Of a DNA stretch of 12,320 nucleotides, positions 1-7,875 are shown piece by piece. Position 1 is the first letter of the stretch. Each line of letters starts with the position of its first letter. Source of the stretch: Dictyocoela muelleri (lineage: Eukaryota; Microsporidia); NCBI GenBank assembly GCA_016256075.1, contig SDVU01000559.1:1-12320 (forward strand). Direction: 5' to 3'. The position numbers and the translations under genes are program-made. The notes below the pieces were generated by a model. That model searched no databases, was not told the origin of the DNA, and was given only the letters and a program-made list of their open reading frames with translations.

Positions 1-76
1 ACCATACACCATACGTCATACATCATTCACCATACACCATACACCAACACTATACACCAACACTATTCACCAGACA
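1..76. repeat. CACCATA-type minisatellite
   Basis: Imperfect tandem repetition of a 7-bp CACCATA/CATACAC core, grading at 40-76 into a 13-14 bp variant of the type CACTATACACCAA. It is purine-poor on this strand and stops just before the left end of the MULE element. It is cut by the window edge, so its full length is unknown. Confidence 0.8.
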
Positions 77-106
77 CGATTAAAATGGAAAAGATTGATT
101 GGCCAT

Positions 107-170
107 GTCGCTATTTGACCAAATGCTCAAAAGCAACGTTTTGTGACCAATAATATTAATAACCCTATGG
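107..170 (+). repeat. MULE left terminal inverted repeat
   Basis: It pairs with the reverse complement of 1929-1992 over about 64 bp. Conserved blocks in order from the outer end: GTCG, ATTTGACCAA, ACCAA and CCNTATGG. The candidate transposase start codon (167) lies at its inner edge. Confidence 0.78.
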
Positions 171-1526
171 TCATGATAAATCATCAGAATCTTAGATATA
201 TTACATTAAAAGTAGGTACAAAGATATTATTATACAATGGGTATAGCTATACATTAAGGCATAAAAATAGATAAAAAATGTCTGGGAGATGTAGAAATAG
301 AAAATGTAGGTTGTATTAGAACTTAAAAGAATTTAAATGTAATTTATGAAAAAATACATAATAATTTAGAATAATTTATGATAATGAGTCATTATTTATA
401 AAAGAATATATACAAAATAGTGCAATAATGACTTCTGAATCTTCAAGGTCAATATTAGACTTTGCCGTTAAAGATATCCCTGTAGAAACAAAAATGTTAT
501 GAATAAATATAAAAATCTCCGTAATATTTAGAAAAACGTGTAAGAAAGCAAAAATAATAATTGATAATTATATATCCGATACAATAAAAATGATAGTAAA
601 GGGCAAAGTATTCGCATTATATGACTCAGGCGTAAATTCCCTAATCGCAAAATGCTTTTTAGTGTAAAATTTAACCTTTTTTTTCTTATAAAATTTCGAA
701 ATAGGATTTCAGATAGCTTTTTTGATCATTTCTCAATAAATTTTATGCAATAAATACTATTCTTGGTATATTACATGTAAAATCAATAGCACTTTGTTAT
801 TTTTCGTTTGAAGAAAAAAGATCTGGGTATTAGAAGGGCTTTAGGTATTTAAAGGATTGTCGCCGTTTGCACCCAAATGAAATCATAAATGATTTTAAAC
901 TGGTAGCATTTTTGGCGTATAAAAACATTTTTCAATATGCAAATATATTTGGATGTTTTTTTTTTCATTTTTGCCAAAATATTTATAAATCCGTTAATAC
1001 AAACAGGTTAGTCTAAAATATAAAAAAAAATCTAAATTTCGGTTAGATTACAAAATGATGATGGTTTTTGCTTTGATACAGGTAGATAGGATTATGAAAA
1101 TACTAAATTATATGGTAAAAAGATTAAAGATAAGAAACATTTTGAAGAAATAAAAAAAGTATGGGATTGGTCTAAATAATTACATATTTATAAAGTTCAA
1201 ATTCAAGAAATACAATATTTAATATGTTATTTTTGAATTCTCATAAAATAAAAATAATATCTCACCTTTTTAACTACCGCAATTGAAGGATGGCATAGAG
1301 CATTAAATTTCAACATACTAATTCTCAAAAAAGTATAACTGTATTAATTGAAGAATTTATAAAGGAGCAGAATAAAGTTGAATATGAAATCTTCAAATTA
1401 TTACATGAATACTGTGCATCTAATGAATCACTAAAATATAAAGAAGAGTCAAAAATTGAAAATGAAATATAAAATATTGATTCTATTGCCGAATTTGAAT
1501 TTTTGAAATATATATATTCTCATTAA
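167..1526 (+). pseudogene. MULE transposase pseudogene with N-terminal FLYWCH zinc finger
   Basis: Broken transposase of the Mutator-like family; it would cut and paste its own element in the nucleus. Reading from ATG 167: a FLYWCH-type zinc finger at about 209-345 (ILLYNGYSYTLRHKNR, then GRCRNRKCRLY). A middle region follows at 428-660 in the same frame (ILDFAVKDIPVETKML; then KGKVFALYDSG). The catalytic MULE core at 738-1015 is one frame with a single TAG: LHVKSIALCYFSFEEK, then HPNEIINDFK, which would hold the second acidic residue, then the Cys/His motif GCFFFHFCQNIYKSV. AIEGWHRALN at about 1280-1307 carries the expected third acidic residue (Glu). A charged C-terminal tail ends at TAA 1524-1526. 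Visible damage includes in-frame stops at 272, 317 and 347 and others, a frame change between 660 and 738, another after 1016 and one near 1305. The Asp of the first catalytic motif is not recognisable. Not functional. Confidence 0.82.
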
Positions 1527-1928
1527 TTGAAATCACAACCTCATGAATTAATAAACTATAAAGATTTTTTTTATAATTTTCTTATATTATCAATTCTTAT
1601 AATCAAATTATTTATTTAGTATATAGAAGCTTATTAAATTATATAAAATAATTCATAACCATATTTAAATTGTTGATTTAAATATATTAATAATGTAACT
1701 CTCATATTATTTACTTATACCTGTGTTTTAATATAATATTTAAGCTTACATTAAATTTATATCCCTATTTATTCATTTATTTAAATTAGTTTTTATTAAT
1801 AAAATTTTAATTTATTTTTAAAACATTAATAATAAGTAATCTGTATTGTAAACTAAAAATTGAATATAAAATTTATGCAATTATTATAAATATTTAAAAA
1901 ATATTTAAATAATTCAATAAATGACATA
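1527..1928. other. AT-rich 3' part of the MULE, no gene seen
   Basis: About 400 bp of nearly pure A/T between the end of the transposase remnant and the right terminal repeat. No coding motif, RNA box or ordered repeat was recognised. It is probably the element's untranslated 3' segment. Confidence 0.5.
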
Positions 1929-1992
1929 CCATATGGATATTACAAATTTTGGTAAAAAAAATGTCGCGTTTACTACTTGGTCAAATCACGAC
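1929..1992 (-). repeat. MULE right terminal inverted repeat
   Basis: Inverted partner of 107-170. The block TTGGTCAAAT at 1977-1986 and the outer CGAC at 1989-1992 are perfect complements of the left end. Confidence 0.78.
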
Positions 1993-2625
1993 TTATCATA
2001 ATATCCGTAACCTCGCTATGGTTGAGTTTCAGTAGCAAAAAAATATAGTGATGAGTTGCATTAAAAAAGATTAATTATTTTGGTAAACTCTCTTTTAAAA
2101 AATAAAAATCGTCTCTAGCGAATATGTGTTTATTCTTTCATATTTATTACAATATATTTATGAAAAATTATGTCTATGTCATGAATTTTAAATTTTTAAA
2201 ATAATTAATAGTATTTACTAAATCTGTCGCAGCGCTATAAATTTATTAAATAACTTTAATCTGTTTAAAAAATTCAAAATACATATAATATCCGAAACAT
2301 TTAAGGGAAAATCATATTTTAAATAAGAAAAGATGTCCACATGTGTTAAACAGCGATTTTAATTCGTATAAAGGGAGGCAAACAATTAAAGCAACAATCT
2401 ATAATATTTACAACAATTAAGCTTTCTATTATTTAGGTGGATTACTAATTGTGCAAATTGAAAATCGGGAAAAAAGCGAATCGTGCGAAAAGCGAAACAA
2501 ACGAATCTGGCGAATTAGAACTTAACGCACATATATTGACGCATTTGATTACATTAAGAATGATACAATACATGTTTACAAATATATATATATTAATAAT
2601 CTAATCGTTAAATTAAATTCTTAGT
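1993..2625. other. AT-rich intergenic stretch, no gene recognised
   Basis: About 630 bp without a convincing coding frame on either strand. The only ordered feature is a cluster of five CGAA words at about 2475-2515, inside a short GC-richer patch (for example AAGCGAATCGTGCGAAAAGC), which looks like a degenerate 10-11 bp repeat. A short (AT)n run lies at 2582-2593. Confidence 0.5.
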
Positions 2626-2711
2626 AAAAATTTATATTATAAACGTCATATAAATAATAATCATTGCTTTAAATGCAAATACTAGAAAAAATATAGATAA
2701 TTGTTTATATT
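2626..2711 (+). repeat. 86-bp direct repeat, left copy
   Basis: Matches 3614-3699 over 86 bp without gaps, with 14 differences by eye (about 84%). The first 22 bases, beginning AAAAATTTATATTATAAACG, are identical in both copies. It belongs to the left flank of the palindrome-bearing segment 2712-3613. Alternatively it is an end piece of a dispersed element: just downstream the reverse strand reads CAGTGGATCCTTTTAAT from 2725, which resembles a pogo/Tigger-type end next to a TA. Confidence 0.72.
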
Positions 2712-3613
2712 AAAAGGATCCACTGTATAATTATCCAATGAAAAAAAACGCCTTTTTTGTGTTTTTTATATAAAATGCGTTTTTTTGAAAAAAAACACCA
2801 TTTTTAAAAAAAAAATTTAAATCTTAAAGTAAGTTTTTATAAAAACTGTAACAATATTTTTATTTTAAATAGATTTTTTGTCTTTATAAGAAAATATAGT
2901 ATTCTTAATATAAAAATATTAAAATAAAATAAATATGTAAACAAGTAAAATAATATATTATTGCATCTAAAAATTTGATTTAAAAAAAGAAAATTTGATT
3001 ATTAGTGATGCACATTTAGGTATACAGAGAAGATTAATTACTAATTTAAATATAAATTTATTTTAAAAGTTAAATTGTATTATCATGAGCATAAAAAAGA
3101 AAGATTAGCTAGAATGAAAAAACGAAAAAAAAACTTTCAATGAAGGATAAATAAAATAGTATGTTAATAAAAAATTTGCTGAAGGAAATAATAAATTATT
3201 TACATAAGGAAATTTATAATATAATAATAATCTAAATTTGAAAATAAACAAAAAAATATTAATAATAATAAATTTATAAATATGATTACACTAATGATTT
3301 TTATTGGTACTTTTCTATTATGAAGTGCTATAATAAAGCCGTTTGAAAAATATTGATATAAAATGAAAGTTACAATCATTTAAGATAAATTTTATACCTC
3401 TTGCAGTTTGAAAACCCTTTAATATAGTTTATACACCAACTTTTATCATTTTCATACAAAGTGCGAAAATGATAAAAGTTGGTGTATAAACAATATTAAA
3501 AGGTTTTCAAACATTTGTAAGAGTGTCACAATATATCTTACATGATTGAATTCTCATTTTTTAGTAAGCTCTTTCATATTGTTTTTTATGGTTCTCAATA
3601 ATAGAACAGTACC
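2712..3613. mobile_element. Segment between 86-bp direct repeats, with palindromic right part
   Basis: About 900 bp bounded by the direct repeats 2626-2711 and 3614-3699. The left two thirds (2712-3304) are A/T-rich with poly-A/T blocks and no gene; 2740-2805 has runs of T and A around repeated GCG/CACC words. The right third (3305-3613) is a palindromic element. No protein motif was recognised. The left end (GGATCCACTGTATAATTAT) only weakly resembles the inverted right end (GGTACTGTTCTATTATT), so whether the whole segment or only 3305-3613 is the mobile unit is open. Confidence 0.45.
3305..3613. mobile_element. Palindromic MITE-like element with long hairpin core
   Basis: A foldback of about 309 bp. 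The outer arms begin GGTACTTTTCTATTATG at 3305 and, on the reverse strand from 3613, GGTACTGTTCTATTATT. Similarity runs with gaps along both arms into a core that is almost perfect: 3406-3453 pairs with 3465-3512 over 48 bp with two mismatches, and the innermost 27 bp (3427-3453 with 3465-3491) are perfect, around an 11-base loop. No coding capacity. The right arm abuts the direct repeat copy at 3614. Confidence 0.8.
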
Positions 3614-3699
3614 AAAAATTTATATTATAAACGTCTTATAAATAATAATCATACCTTTAAATGTAATCACTTAAAAAATGGTACATAAGTGTTCATATT
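3614..3699 (+). repeat. 86-bp direct repeat, right copy
   Basis: Direct copy of 2626-2711, of identical length and about 84% identical. It starts on the base after the palindromic element's right arm ends. Confidence 0.72.
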
Positions 3700-3715
3700 T
3701 AACCCTTTAACAATT

Positions 3716-3899
3716 AAGTACAAAAAAATGTGTACTTAAAAGACCACTAAGTACATATATAATTGTACTCGAAAAAATCAGCAAGTACAAATATATGTGT
3801 ACTCAAAAAAAAGGTACATATATATGTGTACTAAAAAAAACATCCAAGTCCACATATATGTGTACTCAAAAAACCATCAAGTACACATATATGTGTACT
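3716..3899. repeat. Tandem satellite of hairpin units (six units, about 33 bp)
   Basis: Six tandem units start near 3716, 3749, 3784, 3813, 3847 and 3880 (spacing 29-35 bp). Each carries a palindrome of the form AGTACACATATATGTGTACT, perfect over 20 bp in the last unit, separated by A-rich spacers such as CAAAAAACCATCA. Conservation improves toward the right-hand end. The array stops five bases before the Tc1 element. Confidence 0.88.
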
Positions 3900-3905
3900 C
3901 AAATA

Positions 3906-4100
3906 CAGTTTGTAAATAAATAAACGCATATTGTTCTTATAGCCTAATAAAATGTTTTGAAGATTTATGAAAAGCTGTTTTGATCAAAATTATATGTAAA
4001 ATCTCTTTATTGGCCAGTTTTTGTGCAAAACTCTGTATTTTCTGACATTTTTATAATTTTAATTATAAATGTAAATAAATAAACGCATATTTTTCTTAAG
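3906..4100 (+). repeat. Tc1 left IR/DR terminal repeat
   Basis: Outer direct-repeat motif at 3911-3930 and inner copy at 4071-4090, both GTAAATAAATAAACGCATAT, 160 bp apart. The whole pairs with 5160-5346 in inverted orientation. Confidence 0.88.
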
Positions 4101-4149
4101 TTTAAAAATTTATGAGAAATTTCACTATAAAAACGAATATCAGTAGATA

Positions 4150-5151
4150 ATTTTGTGAAAATTAATGTAATTATCTAATTTTATAAAAAGGGAATAGCCT
4201 CTATCAAGAAATTTCATACAAGTAGAAATATCAAAAAAATTAAAATAAGTCAGAGTACAATTTCACGTTTACTTAAAAATATAAAGAATATAGAGTTTTA
4301 TTTAAAATAAAGAAAAGTGGGAGAAAAAAAAGTTGTGAATTCCGCAGGTATAAAGGTTTAAAGAGAATTAACAAAAAATACTAAAACTTCTTTTAAAAAA
4401 ACGGCTTCTGACCTTCTTAAATCTACAAGTAAGCAAGATGTCATATTAATTTAAGGAATATACCTAATGAAAAAACTTTTTTACTTATTAGGTCATAAAG
4501 AAACCTCTCCTTTAACCAAAAAATTCAAAATAAAAAATTAAAAAATTGAAAGTTTTATTTTTATGTCTGATTTTTAAATAAAGAAGATCATGTTCTTCTT
4601 TGGAAGTAAAAGCAATTTTTTCTATTCAGACGGTAAAGTTTCTGTGAGGAGGGAGTCTCATACAGGCTTGAAACCTAAATTCCGACATCAACAGTAAAAT
4701 ATGGAGAAGGTTAAATTCTTATGTGGGTTTTTTTCTCATATCATGGTGTTGGTAAATTGGTTTTTATTGATGTCATAATATTGGTTCTGCGTCATATGTG
4801 AAAATCTATCTAACAATATTAATACATCCGCTAGTATTATATAAAATAGGTCATAGTTTCCGTTAAGATAACGACCTAAAACACATGTCAAAGCTTGCCA
4901 ATATATTCTTTGTAAATAAAAATTCAAATTTTCCTCATTGGATTGCACAATCACCTGATTTAAATACTATATAAACTTTATAGATATTATTAAATAAAAA
5001 TTGTCCAACTTTACACAAACAAAATAAAGAGAAATCAAAGACTCTTATAATAAGAGAATTGTATTCAATATTATTAGAAACTTGTCATAAAGCGGCAATG
5101 AGTTTAAAAAAGAGTTTTGGGGGTTTATCGAGCCAAATGGGTTCATATTAA
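4150..5151 (+). pseudogene. Tc1-like transposase pseudogene (D34E type)
   Basis: Broken transposase of the Tc1/mariner superfamily; the enzyme would bind the IR/DR ends and move the element into TA sites. A DNA-binding HTH remnant lies at about 4245-4295 (SQSTISRLLKNIKNIE). The first catalytic Asp is in YSDGKVSVRRE at 4629-4631. The second is in DNDLKHMSKLAN at 4867-4869 (family form QDNDPKH). The third site follows AQSPDLN: the codon expected to encode the catalytic Glu, exactly 34 codons after the second Asp, reads TAA at 4972-4974. The C-terminal motif CHKAAMSLKKSFGG lies near 5085-5125. Several frame changes and stops are present. The start position is approximate because the N-terminus is eroded. 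An open stretch on the opposite strand at 4736-4954 is a shadow of this gene. Confidence 0.88.
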
Positions 5152-5159
5152 ATATTTAT

Positions 5160-5346
5160 TTGAGAATATGCGTTTTTTTTTACAGTTTTTATCAAAATAC
5201 TAAAAATGTCAGAAACGAAAACTAATATAATAAGTGAGACGATAACTAAATTTTAGTGAATTTTGAAGGAATAAATGTCTTTTATAAATCTTTTAAATAT
5301 GTTATTACGTAAGAAAATAGATATGCGTATATTTATTTACAAACTG
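5160..5346 (-). repeat. Tc1 right IR/DR terminal repeat
   Basis: Inverted partner of 3906-4100. The outer motif is ATATGCGTATATTTATTTAC ending near 5340, and a decayed inner copy lies at about 5164-5185. Confidence 0.85.
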
Positions 5347-5400
5347 TAAATTAAAATTTTTATATGACGCTTGTCTGAAAATATAAGTATACAGTTCTTT

Positions 5401-5495
5401 TCATTATTATGGTCCACCTATTGCATTATTATAGCATTAATTGCGTTATTATAACCCATTTGTTGCATTATCATAGTATCTTTGTTGCATTATAG
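5401..5495. repeat. Short tandem array, TTGCATTATTATAG type
   Basis: Five degenerate units of 20-22 bp with core (G)CATTATTAT(A)G near 5401, 5422, 5442, 5464 and 5486. It lies between the Tc1 element and the foldback array. Confidence 0.75.
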
Positions 5496-6215
5496 GTTTT
5501 GCGAACTTATAAACCTTCTTGGGGATTTATATACCGTTTTGCCGGTGTTTTACACCCTTTTCAATTTTTTTTTATAAATTTTCGTTCAAATTTACCTATA
5601 TTAATTAATTTTTAATCAATTTTCGACCCTTATCTTTAACCCTTATCTTTTAACCTATATTTTTTAACCATTTTATATTAAAACTTTTTAACCTTTATTT
5701 TTTTTAAGTTATTTAATAACACTTGTTTATTAACGCTTATTTTTTAACCCTTATTTTTTAGCCATTTTTTTAACACTAATTTATTACTCACTATTTTTAC
5801 GCTAATATTTTCTAACCTCGTTTATTAATCCTATTTTTTTAACCATTATTTTTTAGATCTGATTATTTATACACATATCTTCTTAACCATATTTTTTAAA
5901 AAAAATATTTTTTAACAAATTTTTTTTACTATCATTTTTGACTCTCATTTTTTAAACTTTTTAAAATTATTTTTCAATATTTTTCCAACCCTTATTTATT
6001 AGCCCTCTTTTTTCTAACCTACATTTTTAATCCCATTTTTTAACTTTTACTTTTTAAACTTTATTTTTTAGACCACAATTTTTTATCCATATTTTTTAAC
6101 CCGTATTTTTAACCCATATTTTTTAGCTCTTTTATTTTTAACCCATATTTTTTAGCTTTATTTTCCCTCGCCCACCTTTTTAATTCATATTTTTTAACCC
6201 TTATTTTTTAGGTCT

Positions 6216-6300
6216 CATTTCTTAACCATATTTTTGTCCCTACTTCCATTTTTAATCTTATTTTTCAATCCTCTAATTTTAACCGTTATTTTTTTTGGCT
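6216..6300 (+). repeat. 85-bp direct repeat, left copy
   Basis: Aligns without gaps to 7021-7105 with about 14 differences (84%). The blocks CATTTCTTAACCATATTTTT and ATTTTTAATCTTATTTTTCA are identical. It ends exactly where the 720-bp insertion begins. The sequence is ordinary left-arm array sequence of the foldback element, but neighbouring units of that array do not match this well over this length. Confidence 0.85.
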
Positions 6301-7020
6301 GGGTGCATTCTTCACCGTAGATAAAAAACAAAAATTAATAAAAAAAATGCAATATAATCTAACTTTCAATAAAAATTATAAGCTTTTTATTCTAACTGAG
6401 TATATTTTCTTTAAGAAAAAAACAAATATTAAATAAGAAAATATAAAAATTTTATTTAATATAGCGTCCAAGTAAATTTTAAAGATTATATTTTAGATAA
6501 TATTGCAGAAGGGTATCTATTAAAAACAATCCTTTATATGATGAACACATGTAGTGGTGTCTTTGGATAAGACAAAAATAGTTTTCTCTAAGTAGTTTTG
6601 TTTGTTTTTCAACTAATTTAAAATTGTTATTATTGAAATATGTTATTTTTTTTATAATGTATTGAGATAGATGGGGTAACCCCGGTGCGATTTTCTTTTA
6701 TCGGAATATTAAATCATGTTTATAGTTTAACATTACCATTATTTACACTATTCACCTAAAACGAAAAGTGTACATAACACTTAATTATATACAAGGACTC
6801 TTTAAAGTTATAGACATAATATTCATATGTAATTTTATATTTCCATCAGATACCTACAAAAAGATTTTTGTCAGATTTATATTCTTTTAGTTAATTAATT
6901 TATTATAAATTTTAAGGTGAAAAATGCAACTTTTTTTTACATTGGGTTAAAATTGCAATTATTTTTTGCCGCGGGTATAAAATGCACCGATTTCATCTAC
7001 GGTGAAAAATGCACCTAACG
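6301..7020. mobile_element. Inverted-repeat insertion (720 bp) inside the foldback array
   Basis: The ends are inverted repeats: GGGTGCATTCTTCACCGTAG at 6301 matches the reverse complement of 6995-7016 at 20 of 22 positions. The interior lacks the array motif and any coding frame. It holds a perfect GGGGTAACCCC palindrome at 6673-6683 and a cluster of short repeats at the right end. It is flanked by the 85-bp direct repeats 6216-6300 and 7021-7105, so it reads as an insertion with a very long target duplication. Confidence 0.82.
6916..7016. repeat. Four near-palindromic GGTGAAAAATGCACC motifs, 27-29 bp apart
   Basis: Motif starts at 6916, 6945, 6974 and 7001: GGTGAAAAATGCAAC, GGTTAAAATTGCAATT, GGTATAAAATGCACC and GGTGAAAAATGCACC. 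Each is itself close to a hairpin (GGTG...CACC). The fourth is the inverted end of the 720-bp insertion; a single inverted copy forms the other end at 6302-6316. Such subterminal motifs are typical of transposase-binding sites, which is an inference here. Confidence 0.78.
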
Positions 7021-7105
7021 CATTTCTTAACCATATTTTTGTCCTCAACCTCATTTTTAATCTTATTTTTCAATCCTGATTTTTTAAAAGTTATTTTTTT
7101 TAGCC
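7021..7105 (+). repeat. 85-bp direct repeat, right copy
   Basis: Direct copy of 6216-6300 that begins on the base after the 720-bp insertion ends. Both copies differ in an 8-bp block in the middle and toward the 3' side. Confidence 0.85.
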
Positions 7106-7875
7106 CATATTTTTTAAGTTTATTTATTTAAAGTTATTTTTTTTCCCGTATTTTTTAAAGTTATTTTTTTTAACCCTTATTTTTTTAGTCCACTTCTCAT
7201 TTTTAATTAAATTTTTAAATCAATTTTTATACCTATATTTTCAACTTTTATTTTTTTAACAAAGTTAAAAATATGATTAATAGGTTACTTAAAAAAAATA
7301 AGTGATCAAGAGGTGTGTATTTTAAACGTTTTAAAAGTGGGGGTTATAGATATATAAAAGTAACAAGTAGTTAAAAAAAGGATAGAAAAATGTTAAAAAA
7401 AAATAAGCGTTAAAAAAAGGTAAAAAATAGTTTTAAAAAATAAGTGTTAAAAAATATAGAAAAGAAAACAAGTGTTAAAAAATGATGATTAAAAAATTAT
7501 GGATAACAAACTAGGTTAAAAAATACGGTTAAAAAATATTGTTTAAAAAATATGGATTGAAAAATAGGGTTATAAAATGAGAGTTTAAAACGGTTTTAAT
7601 ATTAAGGTCTAAAAAATAGGGTCTAAAAAATGAGCGTCTAAAAAATATGCGTAAAAAAATATGTGTTGAAAAAAAAAGTTTTGAAACATATGGGTTAAAA
7701 AAATATGGGTTGAAAAATATTAGTAATAAAATAAGGTTAAAAATTGATTAAAAAAAGGTTTTAATAGATAAGGGTTGGAAAATATAGATTAAATAATATG
7801 AGATAAAAATAGGGGTTAAAAACAAGGGTTAAAAATTAATTAAAGGAAGTAAATTTAACAGAATATCTATAAATA

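Larger units (their letters stand above)
107..1992 (+). mobile_element. Mutator-like (MULE) DNA transposon, decayed, both ends present
   Basis: An 1886-bp DNA transposon recognised from two agreeing lines of evidence. First, 107-170 and 1929-1992 form terminal inverted repeats of about 64 bp, roughly two thirds identical, with the block ATTTGACCAA (113-122) matched perfectly by TTGGTCAAAT (1977-1986) and CCNTATGG conserved at the inner edge. Second, the interior codes for a broken FLYWCH/MULE transposase whose first ATG (167) sits at the inner edge of the left repeat. MULEs usually make 8-10 bp target duplications; the flanking 9-mers (98-106 and 1993-2001) do not match, so the duplication is eroded or the ends are a few bases off. 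The final 400 bp before the right repeat are AT-rich and non-coding. It is old: many stops and frame changes. Confidence 0.82.
3906..5346 (+). mobile_element. Tc1-like DNA transposon with IR/DR ends, decayed
   Basis: A 1441-bp Tc1/mariner element. It begins CAGTTTGTAAATAAATAAAC and its reverse strand begins CAGTTTGTAAATAAATATAC. TA dinucleotides at 3904-3905 and 5347-5348 are the expected target duplication. The inverted repeats run about 190 bp per side, and each contains an inner copy of the outer motif: GTAAATAAATAAACGCATAT at 3911 recurs exactly at 4071, and a decayed inner copy with GAATATGCG lies at about 5164-5185. That is the IR/DR arrangement of Sleeping Beauty-like Tc1 elements. A motif TTTCTGACATTTTTA is shared by both arms. 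Inside lies a broken transposase. It was inserted at the edge of the hairpin satellite. Confidence 0.92.
5571..7873. mobile_element. Large foldback element with TTTTTTAACCC minisatellite arms
   Basis: About 2.3 kb including a later insertion. The left arm (5588-6300 continuing at 7021-7260) is a degenerate array of roughly 15-16 bp units such as TTTTTTAACCCTTAT. The right arm (7263-7860) is the same array inverted (AAAAAATAAGGGTTA). The strands switch at about 7262 inside TTTTAACAAAGTTAAAA. The outer ends form an inverted repeat: AAATTTACCTATATTAATTA at 5588-5607 matches the reverse complement of 7834-7856, and TTTATA at 5571 faces TATAAA at 7868. No coding capacity. FB and Galileo elements of flies have the same general plan (tandem-repeat arms), but no sequence link to them is claimed. 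Confidence 0.75.

Noticed and set aside
599-662. KGKVFALYDSGVNSLIAKCF looks like a retropepsin active site (DSG).
   Set aside because: It is in frame with the FLYWCH finger starting at 167, lies inside the MULE terminal repeats and precedes the MULE core, so it is better read as the transposase middle region.
2712-2730. Reverse-strand CAGTGGATCC as a pogo/Tigger terminal repeat.
   Set aside because: No inverted partner was found in the window and no transposase accompanies it; kept only as an alternative explanation for the 86-bp repeat.
2960-3060. ISDAHLGIQRRLI-type reading suggesting an IS256-like or other transposase.
   Set aside because: Too short and unsupported by neighbouring motifs in any frame.
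3716-3899. CRISPR-like array of palindromic repeats.
   Set aside because: The spacers are simple A-rich variants rather than unique sequence, units are only about 33 bp apart, and the context is eukaryotic transposon DNA.
4736-4954. 72-codon open frame on the minus strand.
   Set aside because: It is the antisense shadow of the Tc1 transposase, whose catalytic motifs read on the plus strand over the same bases.
5588-7860. TTAACCC-like array as a subtelomeric telomere repeat.
   Set aside because: The units are degenerate, T-rich spaced and reverse strand in the middle; they fit a foldback element better than telomerase product.
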